This document shows positions 41,953 to 50,714 of a stretch of DNA of 64,000 nucleotides, one piece after another. Position 1 is the first letter of the stretch, and each line of letters starts with the position of its first letter. The notes below the pieces were generated by a model. The model was not told the DNA's origin. It saw only the letters and a list, made by a program, of their open reading frames with translations, and searched no databases. Both the position numbers and the translations under genes were made by a program. The stretch comes from Novosphingobium sp. SG751A (GTDB taxonomy: Bacteria > Pseudomonadota > Alphaproteobacteria > Sphingomonadales > Sphingomonadaceae), in NCBI RefSeq assembly GCF_013149295.1, contig NZ_JABGCB010000010.1:1-64000 (forward strand). The letters run 5' to 3'.

Positions 41953-43695
41953 TCAGAAACCGCGAGCGACACCTTCGCGACGCGGATCGGCCCCGCCTTC
42001 ATAGCCCTTGGCGCGGCGCACGATCACATGCAGCCCCGAATTTTCCCCCCGCGCGGTCATCAGCGGCAGGCCCTTGGCCGCCAATGCATCGGCCACCGGG
42101 GCGGGGAAGGTGTCGGCGCTGAAAATATCGCCGCGCGCCACCAGATTGGGCAGGCTGATCGCATCCTGCGGCTTCATCCCCCAATCGAGCAGCCCTACCA
42201 ACGCCTTGATATTATAAGCGATGATCGAGGTGCCGCCCGGCGAACCCACCGCCAGTTCGAAATTGCGCTTTGGCGTCAGCACGATGGCGGGCGCCATGCT
42301 GGAACGCGGACGCTTGCCCGGCGCGACGGCATTGGCCGCGGGCGCGCCATCGGGATCGTTGGTGCTGAAGGAAAAGTCGGTCAACTGATTGTTGAGGAAG
42401 AACCCATCGACCATCCGGCCCGAACCAAAGATGCTTTCCACCGTGGTGGTCATCGACACGACATTGCCCGCGGTGTCCACGATCACCATATGGGTGGTGC
42501 CGCCCGGCTCATGGGTGGCGTCCTTGCCCACCTTGGGCGCGTCCTTGGGGATGCCGAAGGTGACGGGCTGGATCGTCTCGCCGATCAGCTTGGCGCGATC
42601 GGCGATATAATCGGGCGCCAGCAGGCCGGTGGGGAAAGGCACAAAGGCCGGATCGCCCTCATAACGGTCGCGGTCGGCATAGGCGAGGCGGCTTGCCTGC
42701 GCGATCTGCATCCAGCCCTTGGGGTCCTGCGCGTTGCGCGTGGCAATGTCGGTATGCGCCAGCAGGCCCATCGCCTCCTGCACCGCCACGCCGCCCGAGG
42801 GCGCCTGCGGGGTGCAGATGAGATGGGTGCGATAGGGCATGCACAGGCCCTCGGTTTTGCGCGGCCTATACGCGGCCAGATCGGCCAGCGTCATTGTGCT
42901 GGGCAGCGTGCCGCTCGTCACCTTGGCGACGATCTTTTCGGCCACTGGGCCGGTCAGCAGCCCCTTGGACCCCTGCGCCGCAATGCGGTCCAGAGTGGCG
43001 GCATAGGGCTTGTTCACGATATGCTCGCCTGCCTGATAAGGCGTGCCGTCGGCCTTGTGGAAATAGGCCTGCGCATCGGCTCCCTTGGCCTGCGGAGCCT
43101 GACTGACGATGGCGCGGGCCAACTTGCCCGTGACCTCGAAACCATCGCTGGCCAGCTTGTGCGCCTCGCCAAACAACTGGTTCCATTTCAGGCGACCATG
43201 CTCTTTCTGCGCCATTTCCAGCATGGCGATAGCCCCCGGAACGCCCGTGGCGATCCCGCCCACCACGGCCACAGGAAAGGGCAGCAGCTTCCCGTCGGGG
43301 CCGTAGAACTGGCGCGGGCTGGCCCCCTTGGGTGCCACTTCGCGCCCGTCATAGGCGGTGACCTGTTTGGTCTTGGCGTCATAATAGACCAGGAACGAAC
43401 CGCCCCCCAGACCCGAACTTTCCGGCTCGACCAGACCCAGCACCGCCTGCACCGCGACCGCCGCGTCCACGGCGCTGCCACCCTTTTGCAGGATGCGCAG
43501 GCCGGTCTGAACCGCCAGCGGATTGGCCGCCGAAATCATCGCATGGCTGGCAAAACCGGCTTTGGCATCGCCCTTGGCCGGGGCAACCGTGATCGGGGCG
43601 ACCGGGGCCGGGCGGGCTTGAACGCTCACCGCGCAAAGGGCGAGCGAGGCGGCGCCGATGCGGAACAGCGCGCGGCAAGAAAGCATTACAGACAA
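41953..43695 (-). CDS. ggt: Gamma-glutamyltransferase
   Basis: A 580-residue periplasmic N-terminal nucleophile hydrolase that cleaves glutathione and other gamma-glutamyl compounds. A signal peptide (ALFRIGAASLALCAVSVQA) precedes the domain. The autoprocessing site is HEPGGTTHMVIVD, where Thr becomes the new N-terminus of the small subunit. GLGGGSFLVYYD and DGREVAPKGA in the large subunit, and VGSPGGTSIIAYN in the small one, bind substrate. The start is drawn at a TTG (43695) with GGAG at good spacing; the ATG at 43686 is a close alternative. Confidence 0.94.
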   Translation of the reverse strand: MSVMLSCRALFRIGAASLALCAVSVQARPAPVAPITVAPAKGDAKAGFASHAMISAANPLAVQTGLRILQKGGSAVDAAVAVQAVLGLVEPESSGLGGGSFLVYYDAKTKQVTAYDGREVAPKGASPRQFYGPDGKLLPFPVAVVGGIATGVPGAIAMLEMAQKEHGRLKWNQLFGEAHKLASDGFEVTGKLARAIVSQAPQAKGADAQAYFHKADGTPYQAGEHIVNKPYAATLDRIAAQGSKGLLTGPVAEKIVAKVTSGTLPSTMTLADLAAYRPRKTEGLCMPYRTHLICTPQAPSGGVAVQEAMGLLAHTDIATRNAQDPKGWMQIAQASRLAYADRDRYEGDPAFVPFPTGLLAPDYIADRAKLIGETIQPVTFGIPKDAPKVGKDATHEPGGTTHMVIVDTAGNVVSMTTTVESIFGSGRMVDGFFLNNQLTDFSFSTNDPDGAPAANAVAPGKRPRSSMAPAIVLTPKRNFELAVGSPGGTSIIAYNIKALVGLLDWGMKPQDAISLPNLVARGDIFSADTFPAPVADALAAKGLPLMTARGENSGLHVIVRRAKGYEGGADPRREGVARGF

Positions 43696-43880
43696 GATGA
43701 TACTCCGGGATTGTAATCCATGGGCTTGGCCATGACCCCGGTGTTTGCGCTTTGGCGGGCAAAGTCAAAGGGGCTTTTTGCGCATGCTGATGAATTATCT
43801 TTCACGATTGCGGCCTTGACGGGCGGCGGTGGAGGAAATTTGCGGCGCCGGGCCAAGTGAAAACGAAGGGTTAACCAGCA

Positions 43881-44258
43881 TTGCGCTATGCTACCTATGC
43901 CATGCGATCCCGCCAGACCAACCGACAGGCCATCCGAAGGCCGCTGACCATGTCGGCCCGCTGCCGCCTGATGAGCGGTTTGCAGGATAACGTCACGGTC
44001 AGCGACCTTTCCACCCATGGCTGCCGGATCGCCACGCGCACGCTCTCGCTGGCGGTAGGAACGCGGGTGATGCTCAAGCTGGACGGGCTGGAGGCGATCA
44101 GTTGCACGGTGCGCTGGGTGGAAAGCGGCCAGTGCGGGCTGCAATTCGAACGGCCCATCTATGAACCCGTGGTCGAGCATCTTTGCCGCCTGCATGTCCA
44201 GATGAGCGGCGAGGTGCAGGACTGGCGGGCGCGGACGCGGGGCGTCTGCTCGGGTTGA
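43881..44258 (+). CDS. PilZ domain protein
   Basis: A 125-residue protein with a single PilZ domain, the c-di-GMP receptor fold. RQAIRRPLTMSARCRL gives the Arg-rich N-terminal contact. VTVSDLSTHGCRI matches D/N-x-S-x-x-G, and CTVRWVESGQCGLQFERPI closes the barrel. It could link c-di-GMP levels to motility or surface polysaccharide; the GGDEF-EAL protein encoded at 58.7 kb is a possible source of signal. The start could also be the ATG at 43902. It converges with the Nudix gene, 3 bp apart. Confidence 0.87.
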   Translation: MRYATYAMRSRQTNRQAIRRPLTMSARCRLMSGLQDNVTVSDLSTHGCRIATRTLSLAVGTRVMLKLDGLEAISCTVRWVESGQCGLQFERPIYEPVVEHLCRLHVQMSGEVQDWRARTRGVCSG

Positions 44259-44261
44259 TCG

Positions 44262-45026
44262 CTATCCGCGCCGCGCCGCGCTGAGGGGCATGGCCGTGAT
44301 CGGATAGCCCAGACCTTCAGGGATCGTCAGCCATTCCTCGCCGTCGCGCATCATGCGGCGGGCGCTGATGGGGACGATGGGGTGGGCTTTTGCATCGGCC
44401 GCCGCCTGATGGAAGTCGACGAATTGCGCAAGCCGTTCCAGATTGAGCAGGGTCGGCAGGATGATCTTGAGCGCGCCTTGCGCCGCGCCGCTCAGGCTAT
44501 CGCGGGCGCTTTGCCAGAAAAGGCGACTGTTCTCAGTGGTATCCACCGCCAGATCGACCGCGCCCGTGCCGATGTTTGCCAGATAAAAGCGAGTGTCAAA
44601 TCCTCCGACACTCTCTCGCCGCCAGCGGGCAAAGGGCGTCAGCACCTCCAGATTTAGCGCCAGACCGAGGCGGGAGAGGACATCGCCCATTGCCCCGCCC
44701 GATTGCAGGATCGTGCGCGCGGCGACCGCCTCGTCATAATTCAACCCGCGCGTGAAGCCCAAACCAAGCCCGGTTTCTTCCAGCGTCTCGCGGATCGCGG
44801 CGATGCGCGCGGCAGTGTCGGTCGGGTCCTCGTTCGTCAGGCTTTGCGCCAGTCCGATGTCCTGCGGGTCGACCTTGCCGCCGGGAAAAACCGTGGCCCC
44901 GGCGGCAAAGCGCATCGCCTCCGACCGCTCGACCATCAGCAGTTCGGGCGGCTGTTCCGCGGCGCCCTGGCGAAAGATAACCAAGGTGGCTGCGGGGCGC
45001 AGGATGAGGGGCGGGCTGGAATCCAT
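44262..45026 (-). CDS. Nudix hydrolase, NUDT19-like with insertion
   Basis: A 254-residue Nudix-fold protein. The box is split: GATVFPGGKVD comes first, about 22 residues are inserted, and then AAIRETLEETGLGLG provides the REUxEExGU metal site. This long insertion is typical of NUDT19/RP2p-like acyl-CoA hydrolases. LEVLTPFARWRRES and FDTRFYLA follow. It may hydrolyse CoA derivatives or another nucleoside diphosphate; that is inference from the subgroup. The start at 45026 (MDSSPPLILRPAATLVIF) fits the fold; an upstream in-frame ATG at 45107 is less likely. Confidence 0.88.
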   Translation of the reverse strand: MDSSPPLILRPAATLVIFRQGAAEQPPELLMVERSEAMRFAAGATVFPGGKVDPQDIGLAQSLTNEDPTDTAARIAAIRETLEETGLGLGFTRGLNYDEAVAARTILQSGGAMGDVLSRLGLALNLEVLTPFARWRRESVGGFDTRFYLANIGTGAVDLAVDTTENSRLFWQSARDSLSGAAQGALKIILPTLLNLERLAQFVDFHQAAADAKAHPIVPISARRMMRDGEEWLTIPEGLGYPITAMPLSAARRG

Positions 45027-45145
45027 CCTCTTTTGATAGGGCGCGAATGGGGCTTGGCAAGGGGTGTCGGGGAAATTGACAATCTGGGCCGGGAGTGGGT
45101 GATGCACTCGATTGAATATGCCCGAAATCCGCCATTTTCAAAAAC

Positions 45146-45161
45146 TGGCACGACCTATGCT
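45146..45161 (+). promoter_or_regulatory. Candidate sigma54 (-24/-12) promoter
   Basis: TGGCACGACCTATGCT gives the -24 element TGGCAC and the -12 element with GC, and the GG-N10-GC spacing is exact (GG 45147-45148, GC 45159-45160). The T of the -12 TTGC is changed to ATGC. It points toward a run of three stable hairpins and a terminator. Confidence 0.45.
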
Positions 45162-45172
45162 TCCAAGGTTGT

Positions 45173-45334
45173 ACTAATGGCAGTCTCAAATAGAGGCGGG
45201 CTGCTTCCCGGTCTCTGCAGTCCCGCCTCACTCCCGTCTCGAGTATAAAGGTGGGGTCGGTCTTCCCAGTCTCCCGACCCCACCCTTTCACAAAACGAAA
45301 GGGCCGCCTCCCCACGGGGAAGCGGCCCTTTTGT
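45173..45334 (+). ncRNA. Candidate structured non-coding RNA with three hairpins
   Basis: Downstream of the sigma54-like site are three stem-loops. H1 pairs GAGGCGGG-CTGC (45193-45204) with GCAG-T-CCCGCCTC (45217-45229). H2 pairs GGTGGGGTCGG (45250-45260) with CCGACCCCACC (45274-45284). H3 pairs AAGGGCCGC with GCGGCCCTT (45299-45330) and is followed by TTTTGTT, a rho-independent terminator. No open frame is evident. The last hairpin also serves as the terminator of the convergent grxD gene, so part of the structure may exist for that reason alone. Confidence 0.45.
45298..45333. terminator. Terminator between the RNA candidate and grxD
   Basis: AAAGGGCCGC (45298-45307) and GCGGCCCTTT (45322-45331) form the stem, with an inner TCCCC/GGGGA. 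T-rich ends occur on the plus strand (CCCTTTTGTT) and the minus strand (CCCTTTCGTTTTG). Confidence 0.88.
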
Positions 45335-45354
45335 TATCAGAAAAGATGATGCGT

Positions 45355-45678
45355 TTAGGCGACCAGACCGTTCTGCTTGAGCAGGGCCTGAAGCTCGCCG
45401 GCCTCATACATTTCCATCATGATGTCGCTGCCGCCCAGAAACTCGCCCTTCACATAGAGCTGGGGGATCGTGGGCCAATCGGAATAGGCCTTGATGCCCT
45501 GACGGATCTCCATATCCTGAAGCACGTCGACCGTGTGATAGGTCGCGCCCAGATGCTCAAGGATCGCAATCGCGCGGCTGGAAAAGCCGCATTGCGGGAA
45601 AAGCGCGGTGCCCTTCATGAACAACACAACGTCATTCGTGTTCACAATATCGGCAATGCGGGTCTGGACGTCGGACAT
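45355..45678 (-). CDS. grxD: Monothiol glutaredoxin, CGFS type
   Basis: A 107-residue glutaredoxin with the active-site motif PQCGFSSRA, the class that binds a [2Fe-2S] cluster with glutathione rather than acting as a reductase. WPTIPQLYVKGEFLGGSDIM is the glutathione-binding half. It delivers or senses Fe-S clusters, often in complex with BolA proteins. The bolA gene lies immediately upstream on the same strand (71 bp), so the two are probably co-transcribed. Confidence 0.97.
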   Translation of the reverse strand: MSDVQTRIADIVNTNDVVLFMKGTALFPQCGFSSRAIAILEHLGATYHTVDVLQDMEIRQGIKAYSDWPTIPQLYVKGEFLGGSDIMMEMYEAGELQALLKQNGLVA

Positions 45679-45749
45679 GGCTTGAAACTTTCTGCAACCA
45701 ATCGGGGGAACAGATCCTTTTTGCGAAGGAAATCTGTTTCGTCAATCGC

Positions 45750-45983
45750 TCAGGTGGGGATGCCGGTGGTCAGTTGCAAGGCGTGCAGTTCGCCTCCCAT
45801 GCGATCACCCAATGCGGCAAACACGGCCTTGTGCTGGGCAATGCGCGGCTTTCCGGCAAAGCTGGGCGAAGTGACGTGGGCGGCATAATGGTCGCCGTCA
45901 CCGGCAAGGTCGGTGATCGTCACTTCGGCATCGGGAATTGCGGCGCGAATCAGCGCCTCGATCTGGTCGGCGGGCATGGGCAT
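45750..45983 (-). CDS. bolA: BolA family protein
   Basis: A 77-residue protein with the class II KH-like BolA fold. ITDLAGDGDHYAAHVTSPSF contains the conserved GDGxHY...V loop that coordinates the shared cluster with a CGFS glutaredoxin. KPRIAQHKAVFAALGDRM carries the conserved RI-x-QH-x-x-VF. It partners with the glutaredoxin encoded next to it in Fe-S cluster handling. DUF1476 (zeta) lies upstream on the same strand. Confidence 0.95.
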   Translation of the reverse strand: MPMPADQIEALIRAAIPDAEVTITDLAGDGDHYAAHVTSPSFAGKPRIAQHKAVFAALGDRMGGELHALQLTTGIPT

Positions 45984-46038
45984 CGGGGGTGTCCTGTCAA
46001 AGGGCGCGCGCCACCATGGCCGCGCCCGAAAAATAGCG

Positions 46039-46362
46039 TCAGACCTGACCGATCATCGCGCGGCGGGCGTCGGCTTCCTTGGCTTTCATCGCGGTGCGTA
46101 CTTCGGCCTCGTCGGCATCGACGCCCGCGCTGATCAGATCGCCCAGCAATTTACGCACGACATCTTCATCGCCGGCTTCCTCGAAATCGGCCTGCACCAC
46201 CGATTTGGCGTAGGCTTCGGTTTCGGCCGGAGAAAGGCCCATCCGTTCGGCCGCCCAGGTGCCCAGCAGGCGGTTGCGGCGGGCGTGGATACGAAACTCC
46301 AGCTCTTCGTCTTGAGCAAACTTGGCTTCTTCGGCCCGCTCGCGGTCTTGAAAGCTGGTCAT
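46039..46362 (-). CDS. DUF1476 protein, F1-ATPase inhibitor zeta-like
   Basis: A 107-residue helical protein. FQDRERAEEAKFAQDEELEF is the conserved amphipathic N-terminus, followed by ARRNRLLGTWAAERMGLS and VVRKLLGDL. In Paracoccus the homologue (zeta subunit) blocks ATP hydrolysis by F1-ATPase; in some other alphaproteobacteria the inhibition is weak. The start at 46362 follows GGGAG; an upstream frame extension is not family-like. It precedes bolA and grxD on the same strand. Confidence 0.93.
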   Translation of the reverse strand: MTSFQDRERAEEAKFAQDEELEFRIHARRNRLLGTWAAERMGLSPAETEAYAKSVVQADFEEAGDEDVVRKLLGDLISAGVDADEAEVRTAMKAKEADARRAMIGQV

Positions 46363-46607
46363 AGGGCGTCTCCCGTATGGTTTTTGAAATCGATGGCGCA
46401 ATGTGGCGCTTTTTCAGCCTGCCGTCCATATCGCGATGCAAATCGCGCGCCAATGTATATGTGTCGCAGCGGCGGTGGTTCAATCCCCCGATTTGGCGCG
46501 ACCTCCGCTGCGACAGGGCTTTTTCAGCATATCGGCAGCGGTCGATCTTTGCGCTTGCTCAAAAACGGGGAAGGTTTCCCTAAAAAAGCGAGAAAATCTT
46601 TCTCGCC

Positions 46608-47204
46608 TTAGGCCGCCGATGCTGTGGCCAGAAACGGCAGGTCAGCCGCAATCTTGGCTTCATGCTGTTTGATGGCCGCATCGCGCGACAGCGTCAGGCC
46701 CACTTCATCAAGCCCGCCGAGCAGACAATGCTTGCGGAACGGGTCGATTTCGAAGGAGAAGCGATCCTGGAACGGCGTGGTCACGGTCTGGCTTTCCAGA
46801 TCGACATCGATCGGCTGGTCAACCGCCACGGCCAGCAGGCGATCGACGGCTTCCTGAGGCAGAACTACCGTCAGGATGCCGTTCTTGAACGCGTTGCCCG
46901 AGAAAATGTCGGAAAAGCTGGGCGCGATGACGCAAGTGATGCCCATGTCGAGCAGCGCCCATGCGGCATGTTCGCGGCTGGACCCGCAACCGAAATTGTC
47001 GCCCGCGATCAGGATTGGCGCGCCCTTGTTGCGTTCGGTGTCGAAAATATTGCCTTCTTCGGCACGGATCGCTTCAAACGCGCCCTTGCCAAGGCCCTCA
47101 CGGGTGATGGTCTTGAGCCAATGGGCCGGAATGATAACGTCAGTATCGACATTCTTGGCGCCAAAGGGGATCGCCGTGCCGGCCACGTGGTTGATCGGTT
47201 TCAT
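46608..47204 (-). CDS. leuD: 3-isopropylmalate dehydratase small subunit
   Basis: A 198-residue aconitase swivel-domain protein for leucine synthesis. The segments [20 protein letters not shown] and [20 protein letters not shown] are diagnostic, and [14 protein letters not shown] follows. With LeuC it isomerises 2- to 3-isopropylmalate. It is encoded downstream of leuC, with a 61-codon membrane protein gene between them. Confidence 0.97.
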   Translation of the reverse strand: MKPINHVAGTAIPFGAKNVDTDVIIPAHWLKTITREGLGKGAFEAIRAEEGNIFDTERNKGAPILIAGDNFGCGSSREHAAWALLDMGITCVIAPSFSDIFSGNAFKNGILTVVLPQEAVDRLLAVAVDQPIDVDLESQTVTTPFQDRFSFEIDPFRKHCLLGGLDEVGLTLSRDAAIKQHEAKIAADLPFLATASAA

Positions 47205-47222
47205 CGGAAAATATCTTTCGGA

Positions 47223-47408
47223 TCAGTCAGTTTCAGGCGCATCTTCAGGATGAGCAGGAGCGTCGGTCGGCTTAGGCTTGCGGCGGCTGCCAAAAATCAG
47301 CGCCGCCGTCAGCGCGGCCGAGCCAATCGCCGCCGCGCCCGCGATGGTCGCAACACCGGCCCAGCTCGAACGCTCGCCCGAAACCTTCTTTCCGCTCTCT
47401 TCGCTCAT
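47223..47408 (-). CDS. Small single-pass membrane protein between leuC and leuD
   Basis: A 61-residue product with one hydrophobic helix (GVATIAGAAAIGSAALTAALIF), a polar Ser/Glu/Lys-rich N-terminus and an acidic/Pro C-terminal tail (RRKPKPTDAPAHPEDAPETD). It has no recognised family. It lies 18 bp after leuC and about 18 bp before leuD, so it is co-transcribed with them; its tight spacing and clear membrane segment support it as real. Function unknown. Confidence 0.7.
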   Translation of the reverse strand: MSEESGKKVSGERSSWAGVATIAGAAAIGSAALTAALIFGSRRKPKPTDAPAHPEDAPETD

Positions 47409-47426
47409 CCCTTCACCCTCTCTAGT

Positions 47427-48857
47427 TCAGGCCAAAAATTCACGCGCATCGGTCAGATGCCCCGTCACCGCCGCCGCCGCCGCCATCGCGGGCGACACCA
47501 GATGCGTGCGCGCACCCGGACCCTGACGGCCCACGAAATTGCGGTTCGACGTGCTGGCGCAGCGCTCGCCCGAGGGCACCTTGTCCGGGTTCATCGCCAG
47601 ACAGGCCGAACAGCCCGGCTCGCGCCATTCAAGGCCCGCCTCGATAAAGATCTTGTCCAGGCCCTCGGCCTCGGCCTGTTCCTTGACCAGACCCGAGCCC
47701 GGCACGACAATCGCCCAGCGCACATTGTCGGCCTTGCGGCGGCCCTTCACAATGGCGGCGGCGGCGCGCATGTCCTCGATGCGGCTGTTGGTGCACGAAC
47801 CGATGAACACGTTTTGCACCTCGACTTCGGTCATCTTCTGGCCCGGCGTCAGGCCCATGTAGGCCAGAGACTTGCGTGCGGCTTCCTGCTTGCTGGGATC
47901 GGCAAAGCTTTCCGGCGCAGGCACCACGCCGCCAATCGCCACGGTGTCCTCGGGGCTGGTGCCCCAGGTCACGGTGGGGGCAATGTCGGCGGCGTCGATC
48001 ACCACGACCTTGTCATAGGTTGCGCCCGGATCGGTGGCGAGACTCTTCCACCAAGCCACGGCCTTGTCCCAATCGGCGCCCTTGGGCGCATAGGGGCGGC
48101 CCTGCACATAAGCGAAGGTCTTTTCATCGGGCGCGATCAGGCCCGCGCGCGCGCCATGCTCGATCGCCATGTTCGAAACGGTCAAGCGACCCTCGACCGA
48201 CAGATTGCGGATGGCCGATCCGGTATATTCAATGACATAGCCGGTGCCGCCGCTGGCGCCCAGCGTGCCGCAGATGTGCAGCACCAGATCCTTGGCGGTC
48301 ACGCCCGCGCCCAGTTCGCCCTCAACGCGCACTTCCATCGTCTTGGAGCGCTTGAGCTGCAAGGTCTGCGTGGCCAGCACATGCTCGACCTCGGAGGTGC
48401 CGATGCCAAAGGCCAGCGCGCCCAGACCGCCATGGCAGGCGGTGTGCGAATCGCCGCAGACAATCGTCGCGCCGGGCAGCGAGAAGCCCTGTTCGGGGCC
48501 GACCACATGGACAATGCCCTGTTCACGGTCTGCATCGCCGATCAGGCGGATGCCGAATTCGGGCGCATTCACTTCCAACGCGGCCAATTGCTGCGCGCTC
48601 TGGGGGTCCTTGATGGCAATACGATGTCCGGCCGCATCGCGGCGCGCGGTGGTGGGCAGATTGTGATCGGGCACCGCCAGCGTAAGATCCGGGCGGCGCA
48701 CCTTGCGCCCCGCAGCGCGCAACCCCTCAAAAGCCTGCGGACTGGTCACCTCATGCACAAGGTGTCGGTCAATCCAGATCAGGCTGGTGCCATCATCGCG
48801 GGATTCCACAGTGTGGGCATCCCAGATCTTTTCGTAGAGCGTCTTGGGTCCGGTCAT
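47427..48857 (-). CDS. leuC: 3-isopropylmalate dehydratase large subunit
   Basis: A 476-residue aconitase-family enzyme that holds the [4Fe-4S] cluster for leucine synthesis. Cluster cysteines are in [14 protein letters not shown] and [32 protein letters not shown] and [20 protein letters not shown] are signatures. The start [15 protein letters not shown] is the family's usual beginning. It heads the leuC-orf-leuD operon and is divergent from crtZ across 120 bp. Confidence 0.97.
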   Translation of the reverse strand: MTGPKTLYEKIWDAHTVESRDDGTSLIWIDRHLVHEVTSPQAFEGLRAAGRKVRRPDLTLAVPDHNLPTTARRDAAGHRIAIKDPQSAQQLAALEVNAPEFGIRLIGDADREQGIVHVVGPEQGFSLPGATIVCGDSHTACHGGLGALAFGIGTSEVEHVLATQTLQLKRSKTMEVRVEGELGAGVTAKDLVLHICGTLGASGGTGYVIEYTGSAIRNLSVEGRLTVSNMAIEHGARAGLIAPDEKTFAYVQGRPYAPKGADWDKAVAWWKSLATDPGATYDKVVVIDAADIAPTVTWGTSPEDTVAIGGVVPAPESFADPSKQEAARKSLAYMGLTPGQKMTEVEVQNVFIGSCTNSRIEDMRAAAAIVKGRRKADNVRWAIVVPGSGLVKEQAEAEGLDKIFIEAGLEWREPGCSACLAMNPDKVPSGERCASTSNRNFVGRQGPGARTHLVSPAMAAAAAVTGHLTDAREFLA

Positions 48858-48977
48858 AATAAACCCGACCTAGGCATGGGGGGCGGCAAAAACAAGAGGC
48901 GAATGCCCACTACACGGACATTCACATGGACATTCGGGCCAGTGGCGAAATCGTGCATTGCGCATTATAGGGGGATT

Positions 48978-49496
48978 ATGAGTCTTTTTGCCGCCATCGC
49001 CATCGTCATCATCAGCTTTTTCGCCATGGAAGGCATCGCGTGGAGCGCGCATAAATATATCATGCATGGCTGGGGCTGGGGTTGGCACCGCGACCATCAC
49101 GAGCGCCATGATCGGATGTTCGAAAAGAACGACCTCTATGCGCTGTTCGGCGCGGCCATGAGCATTTCGGCCTTCGCCATCGGCAGCCCGCTGATCATGG
49201 GCGCCCATGCGTGGGAGGCCGGAACGTGGATCGGCATCGGCATCCTGTGCTATGGCATCGTCTATTCGCTGATCCATGACGGGCTCGTTCATCAGCGCTA
49301 TTTCCATTATGTGCCGCGCGGGGGCTATGCCAAGCGGCTGGTTCAGGCGCACCGGCTGCATCACGCTACGGTGGGCAAAGAGGGCGGCGTCTCCTTTGGC
49401 TTTGTCATTGCCCGCGATCCTTCAGCTTTGAAAAAAGAGCTGGCCGAGCAGCGCAAGGCCGGAATCGCCGTGCTGCGCGAGGCTGAGGAGGTCTGA
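48978..49496 (+). CDS. crtZ: Beta-carotene hydroxylase
   Basis: A 172-residue membrane di-iron hydroxylase that adds 3-hydroxyl groups to beta-carotene to make zeaxanthin. The His clusters are HKYIMH, HRDHHERH, HDGLVHQRYFH and HRLHHA, all as in CrtZ. Four hydrophobic stretches surround them. The ATG at 48978 follows AGGGGG. A much longer open frame upstream on the same strand is antisense to leuC/leuD and is not coding. Other carotenoid genes are not nearby. Confidence 0.96.
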   Translation: MSLFAAIAIVIISFFAMEGIAWSAHKYIMHGWGWGWHRDHHERHDRMFEKNDLYALFGAAMSISAFAIGSPLIMGAHAWEAGTWIGIGILCYGIVYSLIHDGLVHQRYFHYVPRGGYAKRLVQAHRLHHATVGKEGGVSFGFVIARDPSALKKELAEQRKAGIAVLREAEEV

Positions 49497-49586
49497 AACC
49501 GTATTTACGGCTCATGGCATTTGCGCTTTGGGCTCAGCTTTGCAAAAGAGGCCCAGATTTGCAAAGAGGTCGTGAAGGGAGAGGCC

Positions 49587-50642
49587 ATGGTCAAACAGCG
49601 CTTTCGCGCCACGTCCTATGATGTGGCAGAAGCAGCAGGCGTCAGCCAGTCCACCGTCTCGCGCGCGCTGAGCGGCGACCCGATCGTCGCGGCGGCCACG
49701 CGGGAGAGGATTGTCGAGGCGGCGCGGCGGCTCAATTATCACATCGATTCCTCCGCCTCGCGCATGCGCAGCGGGCGTTTGAACACGATTGCCGTGGTGG
49801 TGATCTGTCCTGAAGATGAAGATGTGCGGGCGTTCAACCCGTTCCACTATGCGTTGTTGGGCGGGATTTGCGCGGCGGCCTCGGCGCGGGGCATGGAAAC
49901 CATCGTCTCGTTTCAGGGCGCGCCCGACCGGCTGGACGATCATTTCGAACGCAGCCGCCGCGCCATCGGCATGATCGTGTTCGGCACCAGCGAGAACCGC
50001 GCGGCATGGGATTATTTTCAGGCCTCGGCCGATGATGGATGCCATGTTGTATGCTGGGGCGCGCCCGCGCCCGCGCCCGCGCATGAATTGCCATGGGTCC
50101 GCGCCGACAATCACGGCGGGGCCCGCGCGGCGGTCGAACATCTGCTCGACCATGGCTATCGCCGCATCGTCTATGTGGGCGAGGCTGATTGCCCGCAGCG
50201 ACAGTTTGCCGAACGCTATGACGCCTATGCCGAAACATTGATCGCAGCCGGATTGACCCCGCGCATTATGACGCTGGAGCCGGGGCTTTCGCGCCATGAA
50301 CAGGGGCGGCGGGCGGCTGCGGCCTTGCTGGAGGCGGGCGAGCCTTTCGACGGGCTGTTCACCGCTTGCGACGATATTGCGTTGGGCGTGATGGCCTTGC
50401 TCGAAGAACGCGGGCTCAATGTGCCGGGTGATGTCGGCGTGGTGGGCTTTGACGGGGTGAAGGCGGGTCAGTTCAGCGTGCCGCCGCTCACCACCATCGA
50501 GCCGGATTTTGCCGTAGCCGGTAAAGCGCTGGTCGATCGCCTTCAGGCTCTGGTCGATGGCGAGGAGGGGCCTCAAGGCCGCGTGCCGGTCCGCCTTGTC
50601 GTGCGCGGCAGCGCTCTGGGCCGGGTCGCCACACCTGTCTGA
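49587..50642 (+). CDS. LacI family transcriptional regulator
   Basis: A 351-residue repressor-type protein. The N-terminal helix-turn-helix is TSYDVAEAAGVSQSTVSRAL, followed by the hinge helix, and a periplasmic-binding-protein-like sensor domain that ends with DVGVVGFDGVKAGQFSVPPL. The start at 49587 follows AGGGAGAGG; the longer frame from 49521 is less likely. An APAPAPAH segment coded by near-perfect GCGCCC repeats (about 50061-50082) could slip. Neighbouring genes (crtZ, lpd) do not suggest a sugar operon, so the target is unknown. Confidence 0.93.
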   Translation: MVKQRFRATSYDVAEAAGVSQSTVSRALSGDPIVAAATRERIVEAARRLNYHIDSSASRMRSGRLNTIAVVVICPEDEDVRAFNPFHYALLGGICAAASARGMETIVSFQGAPDRLDDHFERSRRAIGMIVFGTSENRAAWDYFQASADDGCHVVCWGAPAPAPAHELPWVRADNHGGARAAVEHLLDHGYRRIVYVGEADCPQRQFAERYDAYAETLIAAGLTPRIMTLEPGLSRHEQGRRAAAALLEAGEPFDGLFTACDDIALGVMALLEERGLNVPGDVGVVGFDGVKAGQFSVPPLTTIEPDFAVAGKALVDRLQALVDGEEGPQGRVPVRLVVRGSALGRVATPV

Positions 50643-50656
50643 AACCTGAAACAACA

Positions 50657-50699
50657 GAAAAGGGGCGGGAAAGCGTAATGCCTTCCCGCCCCTTTTTTG
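50657..50699. terminator. Bidirectional terminator between the LacI gene and lpd
   Basis: AAAAGGGGCGGGAA (50658-50671) pairs perfectly with TTCCCGCCCCTTTT (50683-50696). It ends in TTTTTT on the plus strand and an A-derived T run on the minus strand. Confidence 0.92.
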
Positions 50700-50714
50700 C
50701 CTACGGCAGGCCGA

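Noticed and set aside
46662-49496. 944-codon plus-strand open frame over leuD/leuC
   Set aside because: It is antisense to two clear enzymes; only its last 172 codons (crtZ) are coding.
50061-50082. Short tandem repeat as a CRISPR or mobile element
   Set aside because: It is a GCGCCC-type codon repeat coding Ala-Pro inside the LacI regulator; no spacers exist. No CRISPR array was seen in the window.
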